Shown in pieces: positions 1 through 6,126 of a DNA stretch of 9,620 nt (the first letter of the stretch is position 1; each line of letters starts with the position of its first letter). The stretch spans positions 1 to 9,620 of the forward strand of contig DVHV01000110.1 of NCBI GenBank assembly GCA_018711775.1, read 5' to 3'. The translations under genes were made by a program, and so were the position numbers. A model generated the notes under the pieces. That model did not search any database. It was not told the origin of the DNA and saw only the letters and a list, made by a program, of their open reading frames with translations. The DNA comes from Candidatus Onthocola stercoravium (lineage in GTDB: Bacteria > Bacillota_I > Bacilli_A > RF39 > UBA660).

Positions 1-863
1 TAATATTTATAATTAGAATTAATAGTATTTATAAGTTTTGGTAACTTCCATAAATCATCATGATTATGATACACTGAAATTAAAAGTTTTGGTGTGTCAT
101 TTTTTATATGATTAATTGCTCCTAAAATTGCTCTTTCTTCACTACCTTCAATATCCATTTTAATAAGAGTAACTTTTTCTTTTACATCATCATCCAAAGT
201 AACACTTTTTACTATTTCCTCTCCAGAATCTGCAACAGTATTAGCAGAAGCACTTGTGCTATTACTATTTATATAAAATTCACCATTTATATCACTAAGA
301 GCCTTCTTTTTAATTACTATATTACTAAAATCCTTTAAAGTATTTTGCATGAGTTTAATACTTGATTCTGTTATTTCATAAGCATAGATTTTTTTGTAAA
401 TACCAAAAGTATTTATATAATTTAATATGGTATCTCCAATATATGCCCCAACATCAACGTATACTTCTTCTTTATTTGGTTTAATTAAATCCAAATCAAA
501 ATATTGACTATAATTTCCTTCATAAGCTGTAGCTAAGGAATTAAAATCAGAATTATACCAATAATTTAAAATTCCATATAAAACTTTTTTAGAACGATAA
601 TCTCCTAAATTATTATATAAATTATCAAAATCATCAGCATGATTTTTTAATACTTCTGCTCTTAGACACAATTCTTCAAATTCACTTTCTTCATATTTTA
701 GTTTTCCCCAATAATTGAATTGAGCCAAAAATCTTTCAATCGCTTGCTTATTAAATTCATCAATATTTAAATAACTAGTTTTAATATTATTAAATATCAT
801 CTCCGGACTGAGAACCTTTAAAGAAGCAATCAAATTTTTAAAATTTATATCTATTTTATTCAT
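1..863 (-). CDS. FkbM family SAM-dependent methyltransferase, 3' end cut by window edge
   Basis: The frame starts at 863 and runs off the left edge without a stop; 287 residues are visible. A Rossmann SAM-binding motif I (VYVDVGAYIGDT, residues 134–145) is followed by an acidic post-I segment (YAYEITESS, about 160–168) and the FkbM-typical KMDIEGSE (about 235–242), then SVYHNHDDLW (263–272). These are hallmarks of the FkbM methyltransferase family, whose characterised members O-methylate sugars or natural products. Residues 1–130 are a helical N-terminal extension without a recognisable motif. The start is supported by GGAGGG (complement of 867–872) just upstream of the ATG. The gene diverges from the Rel gene across a 93-bp gap. 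The substrate is unknown; a cell-surface glycan or secondary metabolite is possible but is inference. There is no signal peptide or membrane segment, so it should be cytosolic. Confidence 0.85.
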   Translation of the reverse strand, partial: MNKIDINFKNLIASLKVLSPEMIFNNIKTSYLNIDEFNKQAIERFLAQFNYWGKLKYEESEFEELCLRAEVLKNHADDFDNLYNNLGDYRSKKVLYGILNYWYNSDFNSLATAYEGNYSQYFDLDLIKPNKEEVYVDVGAYIGDTILNYINTFGIYKKIYAYEITESSIKLMQNTLKDFSNIVIKKKALSDINGEFYINSNSTSASANTVADSGEEIVKSVTLDDDVKEKVTLIKMDIEGSEERAILGAINHIKNDTPKLLISVYHNHDDLWKLPKLINTINSNYKY

Positions 864-896
864 GAACCCTCCATAATTAATATTATGCAAAATATT

Positions 897-925
897 TTGA
901 CAATTTTCTTAAATTAGTGTATATT
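897..925 (+). promoter_or_regulatory. SigA-type promoter of the Rel-family gene
   Basis: TTGACA at 897–902 is a perfect -35, and TATATT at 920–925 is a near-perfect -10 with a 17-bp spacer. Transcription should start near 932. The leader is then about 25 nt and carries the ribosome binding site GGGGTGGTG (945–953). On the opposite strand the same position reads TTGTCA, but no good -10 follows it for the FkbM gene. Confidence 0.8.
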
Positions 926-956
926 ACTAGACAAACAAAGAAATGGGGTGGTGTAG

Positions 957-2426
957 ATGGAATGTAATTTAGAAAACCTATTAAATGCAGTTTCTCGTTA
1001 TAATATTGTTGGTTTAGAAAAAATTTGTGATGCCTATGAATTTGCTAAAACAAAGCATAATGGTCAATACCGAGAAAGCGGAGAAGAATACATCACTCAT
1101 CCTTTAGCGGTAGCGATAATACTTGCGAGACTTAATGCCGATACAGATACCATCTGCGCCGGATTATTACATGATGTTATTGAGGATACTAATGCAACTA
1201 AAGAAGATATAGCAGCAGAGTTTGGGGATTCTGTTGCTACTTTAGTTATGGGGGTAACTAACTTAACTAAAATGTCTATTGCTGATAAAGATTCTTTAGA
1301 TAATGCTAATTTGCGTAAGTTGATTTTGGGAATGGCTAGAGATGTTCGAATTCTTATTATAAAACTTGCTGATCGTCTTCATAATATGATGACTCTACAA
1401 TATAAAAGAAATCCGAGTAAACAACAAAAAAAATCACTAGAAACATTAAGTATTTATGTACCCATGGCAGAAAACTTGGGCTTATATAACATTAAAACCG
1501 ATTTAGAAGACAAATGTTTTATGTTTTTAAAACCTGATGAGTATCAACGCGTTAGCGAAAAAAGAAATAAATATTTACATGAAACCGGTAAATTAGTTCA
1601 AGAAGTAACTGAAAAGGTCAACAAGCTCCTAGCATCTAATAAAATACCTAATACAATAAAATTTCGTCTTAAAAGTGTTTATGGAATATATAGAAGTAAT
1701 GGTGCTTTAGAAGATATACACGATTTATTAGCATTTAAAATAATTCTTGATGACATAGATAACTGTTATTTATCACTTCGTTATATTCATGAAGAGTATA
1801 AACCACTTTCTTCATATTTTCACGATTATATTGCTAGTCCTAAACATAATCATTATCAAGCTTTACATACGACAGTTTTAGGCCCTGAAAGTAGACTATT
1901 ACAAATGCAAATGAAAACTGCTCAAATGGAAAAAATAGGAGAGTATGGTATTACTGATTATTGGCATGGTGATGCTAATGATGGCTTTAAACAAATGCAA
2001 GATGCTTTAAAAAATGAATATCCATTCTTTCGATCTGTAGTTGAAGCCAATAAAATGGCTGATAGTAATGTTGAATTTGTCAACTTGATAAAAAGTGAAA
2101 TTTTTGCAGAAAAAGTAAGAGTTTTAACTATGGATGGCAAAGTTATTGATGATTTAGCCAAAGGGGCAACCGTTGTCGATTTTGCATATCGCATTCACAC
2201 TGAAATAGGCAATCATATGGTCATCGGAATTGTTAATGGTAAACCAGTACAATTTGATTATCAATTAAATGATAATGACCAAGTTCGCATTATAACTGAT
2301 GAATTTGCTGAAGGGCCTACTAAAGAATGGCTTCAATTTGCAAAAACTGCTAGAGCCCGTAAGAAAATAAGAGAATACTTAAATAAACAAAAAAGAGATG
2401 GTCAATCGCGAACTAGATCACTTTGA
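957..2426 (+). CDS. Short Rel/SpoT-family (p)ppGpp hydrolase with degenerate synthetase domain, lacking the C-terminal regulatory half
   Basis: RelA/SpoT homologue of 489 residues; full-length Rel proteins are about 730. The HD hydrolase domain (about 20–190) keeps every expected residue: R39, H48, H72-D73, E76-D77, D139, N143 and T146, matching R44, H53, H77/D78, E81/D82, D144, N148 and T151 of the Streptococcus equisimilis enzyme. The synthetase domain (about 200–350) keeps R237, K239, D256 and the G-loop YQALHTTV (300–307). However, the catalytic Glu of the ExQIRT motif is Gln (Q316, in QMQMKT), and the RxKD/ExDD motif reads YFHD (287–290). A TGS domain follows (about 385–448), then the usual post-TGS segment WLQFAKTARARKKIREYL, and the protein ends. 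The helical, zinc-finger/RIS and ACT domains that sense the ribosome and amino acids are absent. Inference: mainly or solely a ppGpp hydrolase. It has its own promoter, and its last 25 bp overlap the converging radical SAM gene. Confidence 0.92.
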   Translation: MECNLENLLNAVSRYNIVGLEKICDAYEFAKTKHNGQYRESGEEYITHPLAVAIILARLNADTDTICAGLLHDVIEDTNATKEDIAAEFGDSVATLVMGVTNLTKMSIADKDSLDNANLRKLILGMARDVRILIIKLADRLHNMMTLQYKRNPSKQQKKSLETLSIYVPMAENLGLYNIKTDLEDKCFMFLKPDEYQRVSEKRNKYLHETGKLVQEVTEKVNKLLASNKIPNTIKFRLKSVYGIYRSNGALEDIHDLLAFKIILDDIDNCYLSLRYIHEEYKPLSSYFHDYIASPKHNHYQALHTTVLGPESRLLQMQMKTAQMEKIGEYGITDYWHGDANDGFKQMQDALKNEYPFFRSVVEANKMADSNVEFVNLIKSEIFAEKVRVLTMDGKVIDDLAKGATVVDFAYRIHTEIGNHMVIGIVNGKPVQFDYQLNDNDQVRIITDEFAEGPTKEWLQFAKTARARKKIREYLNKQKRDGQSRTRSL

Positions 2427-3319
2427 TAAATGTTCCTTTTAACCATTTCTTTATCTATTTCATTTAACACACAGAATTTTTTTACTAGCCATGTTGGTGC
2501 GATTAATTCAGACTCTATTGGGTCTCCCGTTATTCTTTCGATTATCACATCTTCATTTAGATATCTTAATTGCTCACAAACAATATCAACATATTCATCC
2601 CGACTTAACACGTGAAATTTTTCCTTTTCATAAATACTGGCTAGCTTTGTATTTTTAGGAATATATAACATATGAATTTTTATCCCATCTATTCCAAGTT
2701 GATTTAAATATTTAACAGTATTTATCATATCTTCTTTGGTTTCATTTGGTAGACCGTTAATGATATGAGCTACTGTAAATATTCCTCTTTCTCTAAGATT
2801 CTTTACAGCTTCAGTAAAACACTTTACATCATGTCCTCGATTGATAAACTTAAGTGTTTCATCATTACTACTTTGCAAACCTAATTCTATAGTTAAGAAG
2901 GTATGCTTATTTAATTCGCTTAAATAATCTAGCCATTCATCACTTAAAGTATCTGGTCTAGTTGCAATAGATACCCCGACAACTTTGTTGATAACTAATA
3001 ATTTATCCACAATACTTTTAAAATTAGAAACACTCCCATATGTATTGGTTCCTGATTGGAAGTAGGCGATATATAAACTGTTCGGCCACTTACGTTCCAT
3101 AATAACTTTTGCTTTATTAAATTGGCTAACGATATCTAAACTTCCATCGCTGATATTAGAAACACTCCTACCACTACAATATATACAGCCGCCGCTATTA
3201 AAGTTAGGACAATTACTCCCGATATCTAGAGGAACTTTAAACACTTTAGAACCAAATTTCTTTCTAAAAAAACAATTTAGTGTATAATATCTTTTATTAT
3301 CGATTGTATTTTTAAACAT
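2402..3319 (-). CDS. TIGR01212-type radical SAM protein (YtqA/YhcC family)
   Basis: The protein has 305 residues from the preferred start. Cysteines C37, C45 and C48 (CPNF...GGCIYC) form the [4Fe-4S]/SAM site, in the longer CX7CX2C spacing of the YtqA/YhcC group rather than CX3CX2C. Other family blocks are RYYTLNCFFRKKFG (10–23), KVPLDIG (28–34), YFQSGTNTYG (86–95), VSIATRPD (116–123), ELGLQS (145–150), AHIINGLPNET (184–194) and IERITGDP (260–267). B. subtilis YtqA (also called MnmL) has been reported to act in mnm5(s2)U synthesis at the tRNA wobble position; applying that here is inference. No ytqB-like methyltransferase adjoins it. An ATG at 3349 in the same frame has no Shine–Dalgarno sequence and overlaps a -10-like TATGAT (complement of 3345–3350), so the start at 3319, preceded by CGGGTGAT, is chosen. 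Its stop lies inside the 3' end of the Rel gene. Confidence 0.9.
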   Translation of the reverse strand: MFKNTIDNKRYYTLNCFFRKKFGSKVFKVPLDIGSNCPNFNSGGCIYCSGRSVSNISDGSLDIVSQFNKAKVIMERKWPNSLYIAYFQSGTNTYGSVSNFKSIVDKLLVINKVVGVSIATRPDTLSDEWLDYLSELNKHTFLTIELGLQSSNDETLKFINRGHDVKCFTEAVKNLRERGIFTVAHIINGLPNETKEDMINTVKYLNQLGIDGIKIHMLYIPKNTKLASIYEKEKFHVLSRDEYVDIVCEQLRYLNEDVIIERITGDPIESELIAPTWLVKKFCVLNEIDKEMVKRNIYQSDLVRD

Positions 3320-3322
3320 AAT

Positions 3323-3330
3323 ATCACCCG
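3323..3330 (-). promoter_or_regulatory. Ribosome binding site deciding the radical SAM start
   Basis: The complement reads CGGGTGAT, a fair match to the anti-Shine–Dalgarno sequence, with GGGTG five bases before the ATG at 3319. The in-frame ATG ten codons upstream has only A/T-rich sequence before it. This supports the shorter protein beginning MFKNTID. Confidence 0.55.
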
Positions 3331-3355
3331 ATATTTCATATTGTATCATAAGTAA

Positions 3356-3384
3356 TTGAATTTTGTTTATTTATTTGTTAAAAT
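3356..3384 (+). promoter_or_regulatory. Probable promoter of tRNA-Thr
   Basis: TTGAAT (3356–3361) lies 17 bp before TAAAAT (3379–3384), which carries an extended -10 TGT at 3376–3378. The predicted start near 3391 is only two bases before the mature tRNA 5' end at 3393, which fits a monocistronic tRNA transcript. The minus-strand radical SAM gene starts just to the left, so this is a divergent control region. Confidence 0.5.
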
Positions 3385-3392
3385 TAATTTGT

Positions 3393-3468
3393 GCTGGAAT
3401 AGCTCAGTTGGTAGAGCAATGCCCTCGTAACGCATAGGTCGCTGGTTCAAGCCCGGCTTCCAGCACCA
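3393..3468 (+). tRNA. tRNA-Thr, anticodon CGT, CCA encoded
   Basis: A 76-nt cloverleaf folds by hand. The acceptor GCTGGAA pairs with TTCCAGC, followed by discriminator A and encoded CCA (3466–3468). The D stem is GCTC/GAGC. The anticodon loop CTCGTAA (3424–3430) contains CGT at 3426–3428, which reads ACG threonine codons. The T arm is GCTGG/CCGGC around TTCAAGC, with one G-U pair. In the anticodon stem ATGCC/CGCAT four pairs form, but the pair next to the loop (positions 31 and 39, bases 3423 and 3431) is C·C. The 26 to 43 region otherwise resembles bacillar tRNA-Thr. A terminator follows ten bases after the CCA, and no other tRNA adjoins it. Confidence 0.95.
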
Positions 3469-3478
3469 GAAAGTTTAT

Positions 3479-3505
3479 AACCGAACCCTTATGGTTTGGT
3501 TTTTC
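3479..3505 (+). terminator. Intrinsic terminator after tRNA-Thr
   Basis: AACCGAACC (3479–3487) pairs with GGTTTGGTT (3493–3501) through nine pairs including one G-U, closing a five-base loop. T residues run through 3504. It ends the tRNA transcript and separates it from the membrane protein gene downstream. Confidence 0.8.
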
Positions 3506-3577
3506 TTTATCTTATAGGAAATTGCATAAATTCAAAAAATATACATAATAAAATACACTATATGTTTGCTTCATTGC

Positions 3578-3606
3578 TTTACGTCACAGTAATTTAATGA
3601 TAAAAT
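3578..3606 (+). promoter_or_regulatory. Possible promoter of the four-helix membrane protein gene
   Basis: TTTACG (3578–3583, four of six matches) lies 17 bp before TAAAAT (3601–3606), which has an extended -10 TGA at 3598–3600. The predicted start near 3613 leaves only about 18 nt of leader, with GAGG at 3620–3623 as ribosome binding site. The -35 match is weak and the background is very AT-rich. Confidence 0.35.
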
Positions 3607-3630
3607 AATATTATGAAATGAGGTATTATA

Positions 3631-4203
3631 ATGACTGAACAAGAAAGCAAATTAGAAGAGTATAAGATGTTAAGAGATGAGATTCAAAATTGTGTTGAAA
3701 GAGATAATTCCTTAGCAACATTCATGGTTACAGCAGTTTCTACTATTCTCACTTTCGCAATTACTGCCAATCTTCAAGTTCCTTTTTTATTTTTAATATC
3801 TTTTTGTATAATAATACCATTTACAGGTAGAATATCGCATTATAAGACGAATGTTGCTAGGATTAGTGCTTATTTAATAGTATATTTAGAACCAAATATG
3901 AATATAAAGTATGAAACTAGAAATGCTCAAGTTAAATCACAAAAAAGTAAATTTTCTCGTTTCCTAGTAGCAATGCGTAATTATGTAGGATTTTTACTTG
4001 GTATTTTATCATATCTTATTTATTTGGTCGAATATCAAAATAAAATTGGTTTTACTAGCATATGTGATATTATATTGGGTATTTTACCAATAAGTTTATT
4101 GATTATAGTATTCTTTTTGGATAAAAATATAGATAGTGTCCCTAAACAAAAAAGTGTATGGATAAAAAATTGGGAACAATTAAAGGAAAATAATATAAAA
4201 TAG
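3631..4203 (+). CDS. Four-helix membrane protein of unknown function
   Basis: I do not recognise a named family. The 190-residue protein has a charged N-terminal helix (MTEQESKLEEYKMLRDEI, 1–18) and a hydrophobic pair at about 28–47 and 50–66. A cytosolic-type middle section (67–115) holds an amphipathic stretch, ARISAYLIVYLEP (76–88). A second hydrophobic pair lies at about 117–134 and 144–164, and the tail is basic and polar. There is no signal peptide and no catalytic motif. The layout of two helix pairs around a soluble middle segment, with a YLxxYLEP-like stretch, recurs in uncharacterised bacterial membrane proteins, but I cannot assign a role. The start ATG follows GAGG with suitable spacing. 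It stands alone between the tRNA-Thr terminator and a coding remnant in the same frame, so it may be a recent or accessory insertion. Confidence is high that it is a gene and nil for function. Confidence 0.75.
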   Translation: MTEQESKLEEYKMLRDEIQNCVERDNSLATFMVTAVSTILTFAITANLQVPFLFLISFCIIIPFTGRISHYKTNVARISAYLIVYLEPNMNIKYETRNAQVKSQKSKFSRFLVAMRNYVGFLLGILSYLIYLVEYQNKIGFTSICDIILGILPISLLIIVFFLDKNIDSVPKQKSVWIKNWEQLKENNIK

Positions 4204-4209
4204 AATTAG

Positions 4210-4338
4210 AAAACCGGCAAAGAACGAGTTGAAGAACTAGCAGATATGCTTGAAATTATGACTTATATAGCCAAATTAGAAAATACCACTTTAGATGAAA
4301 TATCCTTAGAGAAAGTCATAACTAATGAACAAAACTAA
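4210..4338 (+). pseudogene. Coding remnant resembling the C-terminus of a MazG-like nucleotide pyrophosphohydrolase
   Basis: From 4210 to a TAA at 4336–4338 the frame encodes 42 residues beginning KTGKERVEELADMLEIM. The segment VEELADMLEIMTYIAKLENTTLDEI resembles the second half of small all-alpha MazG/HisE-type pyrophosphohydrolases, where an ExxD motif lies on a helix followed by a short terminal helix. The first half with its ExxE motif is missing, and a TAG at 4207–4209 closes the frame upstream. No good ribosome binding site precedes the only internal ATG (4246), which would give just 30 residues. It is therefore read as the 3' end of a broken gene that still sits next to its old terminator. 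It lies in the same frame as the preceding membrane protein gene, separated by two stops. The family match is from memory and moderate. Confidence 0.4.
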
Positions 4339-4369
4339 AGAAACTTGACAAAAATTAGTTTCTTTTTTT
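4337..4369 (+). terminator. Intrinsic terminator after the MazG-like remnant
   Basis: AAAGAAAC (4337–4344) pairs perfectly with GTTTCTTT (4358–4365) across a 13-base loop and is followed by more T (4366–4369). The stem begins within the TAA stop of the remnant, which suggests it was that gene's own terminator. It would now end the membrane protein transcript. Confidence 0.7.
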
Positions 4370-4380
4370 CTTTTTCTTAT

Positions 4381-4408
4381 TTGTTATCAGCAAATTCTAG
4401 TGTATAAT
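4381..4408 (+). promoter_or_regulatory. SigA-type promoter of the antiporter gene
   Basis: A perfect -10 TATAAT (4403–4408) is preceded by TAGTG and, 16 bp upstream, by TTGTTA (4381–4386, four of six). The predicted start near 4415 leaves a very short leader with AAGGTGGT (4418–4425) as ribosome binding site. Confidence 0.6.
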
Positions 4409-4428
4409 TAAATCAATAAGGTGGTACT

Positions 4429-5388
4429 ATGCAAATACTTTTATTAATAATAGGTTTCGTTATAATTATAAAAGCATCAGACTTTTTAGTTGATGCATCC
4501 TCAGCCTTAGCCTTAAAGTTACGAGTTCCTAAGATGCTTATTGCCTTAACTATTGCGGCCTTTGGAACATGTGCTCCAGAGATTGCTATATCTTTTCAAA
4601 GTGTTGGCTCCGGTAATGGTGAAATAGCATTCGCCAACGTAGTGGGTAGTTGTGTTGTAAATGTTTTGTTGATAATTGGTCTAGCCTCATTTATTAGACC
4701 TATTAAAGTAAAACATGCTACCATTAAAAAAGAGTTACCAATATTAGTAATAATAACATCTGTTTTTGCGGTACTTATGCTTGATAGCATTTTTAATCCA
4801 TACACTAGTGATACTTTTTCACGTTCGGACGGTATAATTTTATTATTACTATTTGGTTTGTTTGTAGTATATTTAATACAAATGTTATTTAAAAGAAGTG
4901 ATTATTCTGAAGAAGAAATTGAAAAGATAAAATACTCTTCATGGGTAGCAATAATAATTATTGTGGTTTCTATAATTTTAATAGTTTATAGTAGCGATTT
5001 AATTGTTGAATCTGCTAAAGAAATAGCCACTCGTCTTCACATCAGTGAAAAACTAATTACGATGTTTGCTATCGTTATTGGTACTAGCCTTCCGGAAATG
5101 GTTATGACAATTACTAGTGCCAAAAAGGGGGAATTTGATATTGCTATTGGTAATATAATTGGTACAAATATTTTTAACATTAGCATAGTTTTAGGACTTC
5201 CAGTAATTATTTATGGCAATGTTTTATTAACAGGTTTTGGCATCGTCGATATTATCGCAGTATTTTTGTCTTCTGCTTTATTATTTTTATTTGCCCGAAG
5301 TGAAAAAACAATCGATAAAAAAGAAGCAATAGTCATGCTCGTTATTTTTGCTATTTATTATGTCTTTTTATTAGTTGAAGGATACTAA
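4429..5388 (+). CDS. Calcium/sodium antiporter, CaCA superfamily (YrbG-like)
   Basis: Integral membrane exchanger of 319 residues, normal for prokaryotic CaCA proteins, with about ten hydrophobic helices. The two inverted alpha repeats are plain. Repeat 1 has FGTCAPEIAIS (45–55) and NVVGSCVVN (70–78). Repeat 2 has IGTSLPEMVMT (217–227) and GNIIGTNIFN (241–250). The GT/S-x-x-PE glutamates (E51 and E223) are the family's ion-binding residues. A hydrophilic segment at about 153–172, rich in E and K, splits the two halves as expected for the cytosolic linker. The likely role is Ca2+ extrusion driven by Na+ or H+; the coupling ion cannot be told from sequence. It has its own promoter and strong ribosome binding site. 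No clear terminator separates it from the rlmB-like gene 69 bp downstream, though that gene has its own -10. Confidence 0.92.
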   Translation: MQILLLIIGFVIIIKASDFLVDASSALALKLRVPKMLIALTIAAFGTCAPEIAISFQSVGSGNGEIAFANVVGSCVVNVLLIIGLASFIRPIKVKHATIKKELPILVIITSVFAVLMLDSIFNPYTSDTFSRSDGIILLLLFGLFVVYLIQMLFKRSDYSEEEIEKIKYSSWVAIIIIVVSIILIVYSSDLIVESAKEIATRLHISEKLITMFAIVIGTSLPEMVMTITSAKKGEFDIAIGNIIGTNIFNISIVLGLPVIIYGNVLLTGFGIVDIIAVFLSSALLFLFARSEKTIDKKEAIVMLVIFAIYYVFLLVEGY

Positions 5389-5422
5389 ATTACAAATAAC
5401 GACATTTTTTTTAGATATCCTG

Positions 5423-5431
5423 TGTTATAAT
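5423..5431 (+). promoter_or_regulatory. Extended -10 promoter element before the rlmB-like gene
   Basis: TGT followed by a perfect TATAAT (5426–5431) forms an extended -10 element. No good -35 is visible at 16–18 bp spacing, where the sequence is T-rich. The predicted start lies near 5438, just before the GAGGT ribosome binding site at 5444–5448. Readthrough from the antiporter gene is also possible. Confidence 0.45.
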
Positions 5432-5457
5432 TAATAAAAAAGCGAGGTATTATTTAT

Positions 5458-6126
5458 ATGTTAGCATATGGAGTAAATGTATTAAAAGAATTAGACAGTA
5501 AAAAAATTAAGAAAGTTATGACATCACGAAGCGAAATAATTGAGTATTGTAAGGAACATAAAATAAAATATGAACGAACTGATAATCATATTTTAAACAA
5601 ATTAACTAAAGAAAATCATCAAGGAGTAGTAATTGATATTTATGATTATGATTACTATAAATTAGAAGATGTCGATGGCAATTTTGTAGTTATGTTAGAC
5701 CATTTGGAAGATCCTCACAACTTTGGAGCAATTATTAGAACCTGTGCTGCTGCTGGCATAACTTCTATTATAATTCCTAAAGATCGCTCTGTTAAAGTAA
5801 CTGATGTTGTAATGAAAACAAGTGTTGGAACAATTAATTATGTCAAAATAATAATGGTCAGTAATTTAGTAGATGCCATAAAGAAATTAAAAAAGCAAGG
5901 CTATTTTATCTATAGTGCTGATATGCATGGCGAAAATTATCGTACACTTGACTACAGTGGCAAAAGAGTATTGGTAATTGGTAATGAAGGTAAGGGTATA
6001 AGTAACTTAGTAAAAGAAAATAGTGACTTTTTAGTAACTATTCCAATTAACAACAAAGTAGAAAGTTTAAATGCCTCAGTAGCCGCCGGAATTTTAATTT
6101 ATCAAATGGAAAATGCCGATGAATGA
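5458..6126 (+). CDS. rlmB: SpoU/TrmH-family RNA 2'-O-methyltransferase, probably 23S rRNA Gm2251 type
   Basis: The protein has 222 residues, slightly shorter than the usual RlmB of about 245. Residues 1–65 form the short substrate-binding domain (start AYGVNVLKEL, end NHQGVVIDI). The SPOUT catalytic domain follows, with all three motifs: motif 1 LEDPHNFGAIIRTCAAAG (83–100) with N88 and catalytic R94; motif 2 VIGNEGKGI (173–181) with E177; and motif 3 IPINNKVESLNASVAAGILIY (195–215) with S203 and N205 of the knot. Such enzymes use SAM to methylate a ribose 2'-OH. The NHQGV segment and the location just before a SigH-like gene match the Bacillota rlmB (yacO) locus. Another TrmH-family target cannot be excluded. 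Its end overlaps the start of the sigma gene, so the two are cotranscribed and probably translationally coupled. Confidence 0.88.
   Translation: MLAYGVNVLKELDSKKIKKVMTSRSEIIEYCKEHKIKYERTDNHILNKLTKENHQGVVIDIYDYDYYKLEDVDGNFVVMLDHLEDPHNFGAIIRTCAAAGITSIIIPKDRSVKVTDVVMKTSVGTINYVKIIMVSNLVDAIKKLKKQGYFIYSADMHGENYRTLDYSGKRVLVIGNEGKGISNLVKENSDFLVTIPINNKVESLNASVAAGILIYQMENADE

Noticed and set aside
1958..2194. Open frame on the minus strand inside the Rel gene
   Set aside because: It is antisense to conserved Rel coding sequence, has no ribosome binding site and no recognisable protein features.
2430..2615. Plus-strand open frame after the Rel gene that might be its missing continuation
   Set aside because: It is antisense to the conserved radical SAM C-terminus, and its translation has no ACT, zinc-finger or helical-domain character.
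3278..3288. TAGTGTATAAT on the plus strand, promoter-like
   Set aside because: It lies inside the radical SAM coding region, has no -35 at proper spacing and no plus-strand gene immediately after it.
3393..3468. tRNA-Thr as an integration site for the neighbouring membrane gene
   Set aside because: No repeat of the tRNA 3' end, integrase or other mobile gene is visible in the window.
3602..4196. Ten-base direct repeat AAAATAATAT (3602–3611 and 4187–4196) flanking the four-helix membrane gene, as a target-site duplication
   Set aside because: A ten-base A/T-only match is expected by chance in such AT-rich DNA, and no transposase or inverted ends accompany it.
4246..4338. A 30-codon small protein starting at ATG 4246
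   Set aside because: There is no ribosome binding site, and the similarity extends upstream of this ATG, which fits a gene remnant better.
4596..4805. Minus-strand open frame within the antiporter gene
   Set aside because: It lies antisense to the conserved first alpha repeat and has no start signals.
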